DNA of 7,764 bases, from NCBI GenBank assembly GCA_964650385.1, contig CAZYTP010000107.1, positions 1 to 7,764 on the forward strand. Reading direction: 5' to 3'. The notes under the pieces were generated by a model. It did no database searches. It worked only from the letters and a program-made list of their open reading frames with translations, and had not been told where the DNA came from. Each line of letters opens with the position of its first letter. Position 1 is the first letter of the stretch. This DNA comes from JAUSPI01 sp964650385 (lineage in GTDB: Bacteria > Desulfobacterota > Syntrophia > Syntrophales > JADFWA01). The position numbers and the translations under genes are program-made. This document shows positions 1 through 5,267 of this stretch, piece after piece.

Positions 1-170
1 CGACGGTGTATGCTTATCTGAAAGGTAGAAAAGTGAAAGCCGGTGATAGTGTTAAGAAAGGAGAGCAGATTGCCCTTTTAGGAAAACCGGAGAATAGTAG
101 CAGGCCTTATGTTCACTTTGAAATCCGGCGCAGGAATAAGGCCAGAAATCCCCGCTTTTTCCTTCCGTAA
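1..170 (+). CDS. C-terminal end of a LytM/M23-fold protein, NlpD/EnvC-like (partial)
   Basis: This is the last 55 codons of a gene whose start lies before the window; the reading frame begins at base 3 and ends with TAA at 168-170. The tail reads as the end of an M23/LytM beta-sheet domain: a KAGDSVKKGEQIALLGK stretch (typical G-D-x-V-x-x-G-x-x-I-A turn) followed by PYVHFEIRR and a closing NPRFFLP. In active M23 endopeptidases the last motif is H-x-H, where the second His binds zinc and the first is catalytic. Here the first position is Tyr (codon 108-110) and only the second His remains (114-116). This resembles the degenerate LytM domains of NlpD and EnvC, which do not cut peptidoglycan but activate murein amidases at the cell envelope. 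The amidase-activator role is an inference from this one motif. Any signal peptide, LysM or coiled-coil region is out of view. Confidence 0.8.
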   Translation, partial: TVYAYLKGRKVKAGDSVKKGEQIALLGKPENSSRPYVHFEIRRRNKARNPRFFLP

Positions 171-226
171 TAAAGGTTTTCCTTCCCTTTAACGCCTTGA
201 TAGGTAACTTTTGCAAGTAAAAATCC

Positions 227-250
227 CTCCCCGCAACTTGTTACGGGGAG
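227..250 (+). terminator. GC-rich hairpin after the LytM gene, possible weak terminator or dispersed hairpin repeat
   Basis: CTCCCCG (227-233) pairs perfectly with CGGGGAG (244-250) around a 10-nt loop. The hairpin lies 56 bp after the LytM-gene stop. The following bases (CTTCAATCTTT) are only moderately T-rich, so termination is plausible but not strong. The sequence could equally be a dispersed palindromic unit. The remainder of 171-370 shows no coding potential other than the promoter noted separately. Confidence 0.4.
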
Positions 251-302
251 CTTCAATCTTTGCCGGGCAGGAAAGGTTTTTCAATTTTAGGGTATTTGTG
301 TG

Positions 303-331
303 TTGACCCGGTTACCTTTCGTGATTATATT
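303..331 (+). promoter_or_regulatory. Predicted sigma70-type promoter of the radical SAM gene
   Basis: TTGACC (303-308) and TATATT (326-331) are separated by exactly 17 nt. They match the -35 and -10 consensus at 5 of 6 positions each. The elements lie about 40 bp upstream of the radical SAM start codon and after the hairpin at 227-250, so the gene probably forms its own transcription unit. Confidence 0.6.
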
Positions 332-370
332 ACTAAAAAGATGTAACTTTGGTTCATAAGAGGAGTGAAA

Positions 371-1519
371 GTGAATTTTGCGTTTGAACAGGGACCTATA
401 AGACCGCCGAGTGAAGCTAAAAGTCTTCTTATCAGGGCCACAAGAAATTGTCCTTGGAACAAATGTGCTTTTTGCCATACTTACCGTGGAAGTAAGTTTG
501 GGATGAGATCTGTCGGAGAAATTAAAGACGACATACGCAAGACAAAGGACATTTCTGACCGTATAAGAGAGATGTCATGGGAAAATGGAGAGGGTGGAGA
601 TGTTACGGAGCTCGTACTCTCTATGATCTTTAATAACGGAAATCATTTCGACGATAGTTTCAGGTCTGTTGCTGCCTGGCTTTACTTCAGTGGCGAATCT
701 GTGTTTATCCAGGATGCAAACTCTATTATTATGAAGACCGATGAATTGGTTGAGGTACTTTCGTTCATCCGGGAAAAATTTCCAGGTGTTAAGAGGATTA
801 CCTCGTACTGCCGTTCGAATACCGCTTCCAGAAAATCCGTCGAAGATTTCAAGCGGCTTCATCAGGCGGGTCTTTCCAGAATACATGTTGGTATGGAAAC
901 AGGTTACGATCCACTGCTTACATTTATTAAAAAAGGGACGACGGCTTCCGAGCATATTGAAGGCGGAAAGAAGATTGTCGCAGCTGGTATTTCTCTTTCT
1001 GAGTATATAATGCCCGGGCTTGGGGGTGAAAGGTGGTCGAAGGAACATGCAGAAGAAACGGCAAAGGTGTTGAATCAGATAAATCCTCAATTTATAAGGT
1101 TTAGGACACTCCAGGTGCGAAGGGATACGGATCTTTATGAAATGATGGAGAGGGGAGAGTTTAAACCGATAGGAGATGAGGATATATTGAGAGAGATAAA
1201 GATTTTCATTGAGCATCTTGACGGTATTGAAAGTACAATTGTCAGTGATCATATATTGAATCTTCTGGAGGAATTAGAGGGGACTCTTCCGGAAGACAGA
1301 GGGAAGCTTATGGCTATAATAGACAGGTATTTCAGTATGTCTGAGAAGGAAAGAGTTGTATACAGGCTGGGCAGGAGAAGAGGTCTCTACAGGAAGCTTG
1401 ATGACCTTTCGGATGCTCGGATGTATGATAGACTGAAAAGTATCGTGGAACAGTATTGGGCAAAAGATCAAACCCAGCTTGACAGGGATCTTTGCGGAAT
1501 TATGCACAACTATATTTAA
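371..1519 (+). CDS. Radical SAM protein with a CX4CX2C cluster motif, substrate unknown
   Basis: A protein of 382 residues. The cysteines that should hold the [4Fe-4S] cluster and bind S-adenosylmethionine are C27, C32 and C35 in the stretch RNCPWNKCAFC, giving spacing CX4CX2C instead of the classical CX3CX2C. Further barrel motifs fit the HemN/COG1032-like radical SAM fold: FIQDANS (about 112-118), RIHVGMETGYDPLL (about 170-183) and EYIMPGLGGE (about 211-220). The C-terminal third (about 250-382) is helical and charged, without extra cysteine clusters apart from a lone Cys near the end, so an auxiliary cluster is unlikely. No B12-binding or TRAM domain is visible. A GTG at 365 is also in frame, but AGGAG at 361-365 overlaps it and sits 5 nt before the GTG at 371, so 371 is preferred. 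I cannot assign a substrate. The neighbours (LytM-like gene, carD) do not suggest one. Confidence 0.85.
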   Translation: MNFAFEQGPIRPPSEAKSLLIRATRNCPWNKCAFCHTYRGSKFGMRSVGEIKDDIRKTKDISDRIREMSWENGEGGDVTELVLSMIFNNGNHFDDSFRSVAAWLYFSGESVFIQDANSIIMKTDELVEVLSFIREKFPGVKRITSYCRSNTASRKSVEDFKRLHQAGLSRIHVGMETGYDPLLTFIKKGTTASEHIEGGKKIVAAGISLSEYIMPGLGGERWSKEHAEETAKVLNQINPQFIRFRTLQVRRDTDLYEMMERGEFKPIGDEDILREIKIFIEHLDGIESTIVSDHILNLLEELEGTLPEDRGKLMAIIDRYFSMSEKERVVYRLGRRRGLYRKLDDLSDARMYDRLKSIVEQYWAKDQTQLDRDLCGIMHNYI

Positions 1520-1578
1520 GAATAGGTGTAACCTGCCACTTTTTAGCGAGCATTTGGTAGTAAATCCCACATCATTTC

Positions 1579-1607
1579 TTGACTGAAATTCCAAAGTGTG
1601 CTAAAAT
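1579..1607 (+). promoter_or_regulatory. Predicted extended -10 sigma70-type promoter of carD
   Basis: TTGACT (1579-1584), a 17-nt spacer and TAAAAT (1602-1607) form a strong promoter. TG at 1599-1600 followed by one base makes it an extended -10 element. It lies about 40 bp before the carD start and 60 bp after the radical SAM stop, which argues that carD is transcribed independently. Confidence 0.7.
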
Positions 1608-1646
1608 TTGAAATTCAGCGAATAAAAAGCAGTATGGAGTAATAGT

Positions 1647-2132
1647 ATGTTTAGAGTAGGAGATTTGGCGGTTTACCCGGCACAAGGCGTGGGGGTGATA
1701 GAAGCTATAGAAAAGAAAGACATCATGGGGAGTAAGCAACTTTTTTATATTATGAAGATACTGGGAAACAGTATGACCATCATGATTCCCACAGACGGCG
1801 CAGAATCTGTTGGATTGAGAGAAGTTATTTCAGAAAAGGAAGTCCCAAGGGTTTATGAGATTTTAAAAGACAGGAATGTAATATTAGACAAACAGACTTG
1901 GAATAAAAGATACAAGGAATATCTTGGAAGGATAAAAACGGGATCGGTTTTTGAGATTGCTGGGGTACTGAGGGATCTTTTTATATTAAAACATAGTAAA
2001 GACTTATCCTTTGGTGAGAGAAAGATGATGGATACCGCAAAGAATCTATTGATAAAAGAAATGTCAGTTGCAACTTGTGATGAAGAGACTAAAATAGAAC
2101 AGAACATCAACGCTATATTTCCTATGCATTGA
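1647..2132 (+). CDS. carD: CarD/CdnL-family RNA polymerase-binding transcription regulator
   Basis: A 161-residue protein, normal for the family. The N-terminus (MFRVGDLAVYPAQGVGVI, then an extended strand region to about residue 60) is the Tudor-like RNA polymerase interaction domain that binds the beta subunit. The rest (about 65-155) is the helical DNA-contacting domain. It contains W85 in TWNKRYKEY, which aligns with the conserved Trp used by mycobacterial CarD to wedge into the minor groove at the upstream edge of the -10 element. The stretch GRIKTGSVFEIAGVLRDL is also characteristic. The family role is to stabilise the open promoter complex, often at rRNA and housekeeping promoters. The ATG at 1647 has GGAG (1636-1639) 7 nt upstream. 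The gene has its own extended -10 promoter. Family assignment is very secure; the target promoters in this organism are unknown. Confidence 0.95.
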   Translation: MFRVGDLAVYPAQGVGVIEAIEKKDIMGSKQLFYIMKILGNSMTIMIPTDGAESVGLREVISEKEVPRVYEILKDRNVILDKQTWNKRYKEYLGRIKTGSVFEIAGVLRDLFILKHSKDLSFGERKMMDTAKNLLIKEMSVATCDEETKIEQNINAIFPMH

Positions 2133-2164
2133 TTGTTTATCCTTTTGGCGAAATTCCTTTTATT

Positions 2165-2188
2165 TCCATTCCTTAATGGATACTTTTT
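2165..2188 (+). terminator. Weak candidate terminator after carD
   Basis: TCCATT (2165-2170) and AATGGA (2175-2180) form a 6-bp stem with a 4-nt loop, followed within a few bases by a run of five T (2184-2188). The stem is AT-rich, so efficiency is doubtful. The rest of 2133-2319 has no ORF I can support. It contains a 7-bp A/T inverted repeat (2298-2304 with 2310-2316) directly before the ribosome binding site of the next gene. Confidence 0.35.
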
Positions 2189-2319
2189 CTCTCAACAAAG
2201 ACTTCGTCCCTGTTTTTCATAATGGGGGAGCCGAACAAGAACCCGGTTACCTCCACAAGATATAAGGGGGGGATGTGCCTGCAATCCTTATAGCCTTTAA
2301 TAATCATAAATTATTATAT

Positions 2320-2331
2320 AAAGGAGGTGAT
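2320..2331 (+). promoter_or_regulatory. Near-complete Shine-Dalgarno sequence that decides the start of the PIN-TRAM gene
   Basis: AAAGGAGGTGAT is complementary to about 12 nt of the standard bacterial 16S rRNA 3' end (...ATCACCTCCTTT). It overlaps the in-frame GTG at 2327, so that codon cannot be served by it. The in-frame CTG at 2336 lies 8 nt after GGAGG, the usual spacing. No ATG or GTG follows in frame for a long way, and the next TTG would remove the first membrane helix. Confidence 0.6.
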
Positions 2332-3355
2332 TCAACTGATTATAAGATTTCTTTTAATTTTAGTATGTTCTGTAAGTGGTTTTTTTATCGCTCGTGGGTA
2401 TTACGGGTTTCCGCAATCATTGATAGGTTTATTATTCGGATTTTTAGTTTCCATAATTGTCATACAAATAGAGCAGGTGATAAGGAAGGTATCAATCAGA
2501 AGTATAGCTGGTGGTGTTGTAGGGACGATCATTGGTCTTTCGATTGCTTCCCTCATTGCTTATAGTTTGAGGTTTTGGGCTAATCAGGAAATTGTGACTT
2601 GGATATATATAGCGTTGACCTGTATTCTTGGATATCTTGGCCTGGTGATTGGATCGAAAAAGAGTGAGGAAATCAGTTTTCCGGCGTTTGGGCCATTTAA
2701 GAAGGGGTTAAAGAGTAGCAATGATTACAGGATCCTTGATACGAGTGTTATCATTGATGGCAGGGTAGCTGATATCTGCGACACGGGTTTTATAGAAGGC
2801 GATTTAATCGTTCCTCAGTTTATACTGGATGAGTTGCAGCACATTGCGGATTCTTCTGATTCGATGAAGCGTTCACGTGGCAGAAGAGGACTGGATGTCT
2901 TGAACCGGATGCAAAAAAGCGTCAATATTAACATTGAAGTTGTGGATCAGGATTTTCCAAAAATAAAGGAAGTTGATTCAAAACTTGTTGCCCTGGCAAA
3001 GAAGATGGATGGTAAGCTTATGACGAACGATTTTAACCTTAACAAAGTTGCCGAATTACAGGGTATCAAAATTTTGAATGTGAATGAACTTGCAAATGCA
3101 TTGAAACCCGTTGTATTGCCCGGTGAAGTTGTGTCGGTTAAGATCATTAAGGAAGGGAAGGAACCAGGGCAAGGAGTCGCCTATCTTGATGACGGTACAA
3201 TGGTTGTTGTTGATCATGCCAATAAACATTTGGGTGAGAATGTTGAGGCATTGGTAACGAGCGTACTTCAGACAACGGCAGGGAGAATGATATTCTCTGA
3301 ACTTAAGGAAGTTGTCCCTGAAAAGAAAGTATACAGGGCTAATTCTCATCACTGA
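2327..3355 (+). CDS. Membrane-anchored PIN-TRAM domain protein, YacL family (putative ribonuclease)
   Basis: Up to 342 residues. Four hydrophobic segments (about 2-24, 31-50, 59-83, 88-110) anchor it in the cytoplasmic membrane. A PIN nuclease domain follows (about 134-255) with the acidic residues that bind metal: D138 and D144 in LDTSVIIDGR, E169 in LDELQ, D217 in VDSKL and D235 in MTNDFNLNK. The end (about 264-328, LPGEVVSVKIIKEGKEPGQG onward) is a TRAM domain, a small RNA-binding beta barrel. This order of four helices, PIN and TRAM matches the YacL family, found next to ispD in many bacteria. A complete set of PIN acidic residues suggests an active RNase, but the substrate is unknown. 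The coordinates use the longest conventional start (GTG 2327). The ribosome binding site favours a CTG start at 2336, which removes only three residues. Confidence 0.9.
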   Translation: MIQLIIRFLLILVCSVSGFFIARGYYGFPQSLIGLLFGFLVSIIVIQIEQVIRKVSIRSIAGGVVGTIIGLSIASLIAYSLRFWANQEIVTWIYIALTCILGYLGLVIGSKKSEEISFPAFGPFKKGLKSSNDYRILDTSVIIDGRVADICDTGFIEGDLIVPQFILDELQHIADSSDSMKRSRGRRGLDVLNRMQKSVNINIEVVDQDFPKIKEVDSKLVALAKKMDGKLMTNDFNLNKVAELQGIKILNVNELANALKPVVLPGEVVSVKIIKEGKEPGQGVAYLDDGTMVVVDHANKHLGENVEALVTSVLQTTAGRMIFSELKEVVPEKKVYRANSHH

Positions 3356-3574
3356 GACGGACAACCCCGAATTTTTTGGTAGAGATCGCAGCTGGACGAA
3401 GAAAGCCTCTGCGAATCAATCAAATTGAAGTGATTGTGTGACGTAGGAGTGTAGTTTTGTTATTCTGAGTTCATTTCATAAATGCACAATACATTGAAAC
3501 AAGTTCAGGACGAAGCAGGCGGTACAGCAAGGATTTCAAGTCGCAACATGAGGCTGCTGTAAAATCTGAGTTAG
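3356..3574 (+). other. Non-coding region with several stems, possible 3' UTR or small RNA
   Basis: No ORF is supportable here. Visible pairings are GATCGCAG (3384-3391) with CTGCGAATC (3409-3417, one A bulged), CAATCA (3417-3422) with TGATTG (3431-3436), and TACAGCA (3523-3529) with TGCTGTA (3555-3561). The octamer GGACGAAG occurs twice in direct orientation (3394-3401 and 3508-3515). The region runs into a strong terminator at 3575-3611, so it is transcribed either as a long 3' UTR of the PIN-TRAM gene or as a separate small RNA. I see no convincing promoter inside it and do not recognise an RNA family. Confidence 0.35.
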
Positions 3575-3611
3575 GGCCCGGGATGCTCTGAGAGCCCCGG
3601 GCCTTTTATTT
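3575..3611 (+). terminator. Strong intrinsic terminator
   Basis: GGCCCGGG (3575-3582) pairs with CCCGGGCC (3596-3603). An inner GCTC/GAGC stem (3585-3588 with 3592-3595) closes on a TGA loop. The hairpin is followed immediately by TTTTATTTT (3604-3612). This is the clearest terminator in the window, about 220 bp after the PIN-TRAM stop. It separates that gene from the ispD-ispF group. Confidence 0.85.
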
Positions 3612-3681
3612 TGAGTGGTTAGTAGTCGACCGACAACTTTCAGGACAAAGAGGGATTTTGACCGGGAGCGCATCCGCAAGC

Positions 3682-3698
3682 CCCGCCTTGTAGGCGGG
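3682..3698. repeat. Short perfect GC hairpin upstream of ispD
   Basis: CCCGCCT (3682-3688) pairs with AGGCGGG (3692-3698) around a TGT loop. The next bases are purine-rich, so this is not an intrinsic terminator on the + strand. It resembles a dispersed palindromic unit, which I cannot confirm from one copy. The rest of 3613-3764 shows no gene. An AT-rich stretch at 3731-3743 (containing TATAAA) could hold an ispD -10 element, but no matching -35 is seen. Confidence 0.4.
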
Positions 3699-3770
3699 AA
3701 GATTCAAAGAAGGCTGTTATGCGCTTAGATCATATTTTATAAAGGTCTTGCTTAGGTGTAAGGTGTGGGA

Positions 3771-4493
3771 ATGAAAAATATCGCGATTATACCTGCCGGT
3801 GGGTTGGGAAGACGGATGGGGCGTGATCTCTTCAAGCAGTATTTAGTGCTGGATGATGTTCCGGTGTTAGTACATACTTTGAGTAAATTTGAACGGGCAT
3901 CGATTATTGATGATGTAATATTGGTGGTTCCTGAGGATTATGTGGAATATTCCAAGAGGGCGATCGTTGAGAAATACGACCTCTCAAAGGTGAGGAGTGT
4001 CCTGGCAGGGGGAAAGGAAAGGCAGGATTCCGTTAAGAGGGGTCTTGATACAATCGATGACAATACTGATATTGTCGTAATTCATGATGGTGTCAGGCCG
4101 CTTATTTCGGAGGAGTTGATAAGCGTTTCTGTTACCTCGGCTTTGGAGTATAGTGCCGTAGCACTCGGTGTTCCCGTTACGGATACAGTCAAATCCGTTG
4201 ACGGTGACGGATTCATTGAAAGGACGGTTGACAGAAAAAGCCTGTGGTCGGCTCAGACCCCGCAAACCTTCAAGAGGGATGTTATTAAAAAGGCCTACGA
4301 AAAGGCCTATAATGATAATTTTTATGGGACGGATGATGCCTCACTTGTAGAACGTATCGGTATTAATGTCAGAATGATAATGGGGTCTTATGATAATATA
4401 AAGATAACGACTCCGGAAGATCTTGTCGTAGGGGAAGAAATAATAAAGAGAGCTCAAAGTTTAAAGTTCAAAGTTTCCAACCCGGAACTCTGA
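3771..4493 (+). CDS. ispD: 2-C-methyl-D-erythritol 4-phosphate cytidylyltransferase
   Basis: A 240-residue enzyme that transfers CMP from CTP to 2-C-methyl-D-erythritol 4-phosphate in the cytosol, step 3 of the MEP isoprenoid pathway. The N-terminal nucleotide-binding loop is PAGGLGRRMGRDLFKQYL, with catalytic K22; Phe replaces the usual Pro before KQ. Further signature motifs are AGGKERQDSV (79-88), IHDGVRP (104-110), DRKSLWSAQTPQTF (154-167, R155), GTDDASLVE (186-194) and KITTPEDL (211-218, K211), matching the CTP- and substrate-binding residues of the family. A GTG at 3765 is in frame, but ATG 3771 has AAGG (3760-3763) 7 nt upstream and is preferred. The last dozen residues (QSLKFKVSNPEL) are encoded by a 7-bp repeat array and are not part of the conserved domain. 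The stop codon is the TGA of a repeat unit. ispF follows 50 bp downstream. Confidence 0.96.
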   Translation: MKNIAIIPAGGLGRRMGRDLFKQYLVLDDVPVLVHTLSKFERASIIDDVILVVPEDYVEYSKRAIVEKYDLSKVRSVLAGGKERQDSVKRGLDTIDDNTDIVVIHDGVRPLISEELISVSVTSALEYSAVALGVPVTDTVKSVDGDGFIERTVDRKSLWSAQTPQTFKRDVIKKAYEKAYNDNFYGTDDASLVERIGINVRMIMGSYDNIKITTPEDLVVGEEIIKRAQSLKFKVSNPEL

Positions 4494-4525
4494 ACTCTGA
4501 ACTCTGAACTCGGAGCTCTGAACTC
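4454..4525 (+). repeat. 7-bp tandem repeat array across the ispD 3' end and the ispD-ispF spacer
   Basis: A 7-nt period runs without a phase break. It starts with three T-Y-AAAGT units (TCAAAGT 4454-4460, TTAAAGT 4461-4467, TCAAAGT 4468-4474), followed by transitional bases. Six units of the TGAACTC type follow from 4484 to 4525: GGAACTC, three TGAACTC, GGAGCTC, TGAACTC. The first part is translated as the IspD tail. Because 7 is not a multiple of 3, the TGA recurs in all three forward frames, so the array stops translation in every + frame. The ispF ribosome binding site (AAGGA, 4532-4536) lies directly after the array. Confidence 0.85.
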
Positions 4526-4543
4526 AAATATAAGGAATGATCT

Positions 4544-5178
4544 ATGAGAGTTGGTTTTGGATATGACAGTCACAGGTTTGTTGAAGGCAGGAGCCTTATT
4601 CTCGGTGGCACGGAGATACCGCATGAGGAAGGGCTCCTTGGTCATTCTGACGCAGNNNNNNNNNNNNNNNNNNNNNNNNNNNNNNNNNNNNNNNNNNNNN
4701 NNNNNNNNNNNNNNNNNNNNNNNNNNNNNNNNNNNNNNNNNNNNNNNNNNNNNNNCTCGGTGGCACGGAGATACCGCATGAGGAAGGGCTCCTTGGTCAT
4801 TCTGACGCAGATGTTCTCTTGCATGCTATATGTGATGCGATACTCGGTTCGATAGCTGAGGGAGATATCGGGAGACATTTCCCCGATAAAGATCCCGCAT
4901 ATAAAGGTGTATCCAGCCTTAAACTTCTCATGGGGGTTCAGAATATCGCGGATAAAAAGGGTTTTTATGTGAACAATATTGATTCAACGGTAGTTCTGGA
5001 GAAACCGAAGTTGAGAGAATATATAGATGAAATGACCATGAACATTGCCACTGTGCTCAACATACCGAAAAACATGGTAAATATAAAGGCCACTACGAAT
5101 GAAGGGATGGGCTTTATTGGCCGCGGTGAGGGGGTTGCCGCATTTGCTGTCGCTACGGTAAAGAAAAAGAAGGAGTAA
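4544..5178 (+). CDS. ispF: 2-C-methyl-D-erythritol 2,4-cyclodiphosphate synthase, split by an assembly gap
   Basis: IspF closes the diphosphate ring to form methylerythritol cyclodiphosphate with release of CMP, step 5 of the MEP pathway; the enzyme is a trimer with a zinc site. As given, the frame runs from ATG 4544 to base 4655, is broken by 100 N, and resumes in another frame to TAA 5176-5178. The 55 bases before the gap recur exactly after it. Removing 4656-4810 joins the parts into one 159-residue protein, the usual length. In the joined protein, metal ligands D8 and H10 (GYDSHRF) and H42 (VLLHAICD) are present, as are GHSDAD (33-38), the FPDKDPAYKG loop (61-70) and the TTNEG motif (132-136, E135). 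Conserved GHSDADVLLHAICDA is restored exactly across the join. AAGGA (4532-4536) lies 7 nt before the start. This is an intact gene, not a pseudogene. A start called at TTG 4819 would be false. Confidence 0.94.
4601..4810 (+). repeat. 55-bp exact duplication flanking a 100-N scaffold gap
   Basis: Bases 4601-4655 and 4756-4810 are identical over all 55 positions, and they touch the two edges of the N run at 4656-4755. The copy offset of 155 nt is not a multiple of three, so it breaks the ispF frame. An odd-length overlap of exactly 55 with a fixed 100-N spacer is what de Bruijn graph contigs (k = 55) joined by a scaffolder would leave. The true gap is probably minus 55 bases. Confidence 0.9.
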
Positions 5179-5203
5179 ACATCAGCAGTCAGTGTTTACA
5201 CAT

Positions 5204-5245
5204 GGAACCCCGAACCCTGAACCCTGAACCCTGAACCCTGAACCC
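5204..5245 (+). repeat. Six-unit 7-bp tandem repeat (TGAACCC) between ispF and gltX
   Basis: The units are GGAACCC, CGAACCC and then four perfect TGAACCC, covering 42 bp. The array begins 26 bp after the ispF stop and ends 22 bp before the gltX ATG. It shares unit length, orientation and six of seven consensus bases with the array at 4484-4525, but each array is internally uniform. The only ribosome binding site seen for gltX is a weak AGGT (5256-5259) after the array. Confidence 0.9.
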
Positions 5246-5267
5246 TTATTATAACAGGTCAACAAAA

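Noticed and set aside
365..373. GTG at 365 as the radical SAM start
   Set aside because: It overlaps the AGGAG ribosome binding site at 361-365; GTG 371 has correct spacing.
575..1252. Long open frame (225 codons) on the minus strand inside the radical SAM gene
   Set aside because: It lies fully opposite a well-supported gene, shows no recognisable domain, and its composition fits an antisense shadow.
2259..2320. TATAAG (2261) and other AT-rich hexamers as a -10 for the PIN-TRAM gene
   Set aside because: No acceptable -35 is found at 16 to 18 nt upstream of any of them.
2275..2565. 96-codon open frame on the + strand overlapping the PIN-TRAM gene
   Set aside because: It overlaps the membrane-segment coding region in another frame, and its product has no coherent features.
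3503..3530. Resemblance of TTCAGGACGAAGCAGG to the conserved core of bacterial SRP RNA
   Set aside because: Only scattered bases agree, the GGAAG asymmetric loop is absent, and the flanks do not form the expected helix.
4454..4645. Minus-strand ORF with a repetitive peptide across the heptamer array
   Set aside because: The open frame results from the repeat having no stop codons on the reverse strand; the rest is antisense to ispF.
4819..5178. Shortened IspF starting at TTG 4819
   Set aside because: The start lies in the middle of the conserved LLHAICD motif; the real gene begins at 4544 once the 55-bp overlap is collapsed.
5204..5245. CRISPR-like direct repeats
   Set aside because: The 7-bp units are contiguous with no spacers and there are no cas genes; this is a simple tandem repeat.
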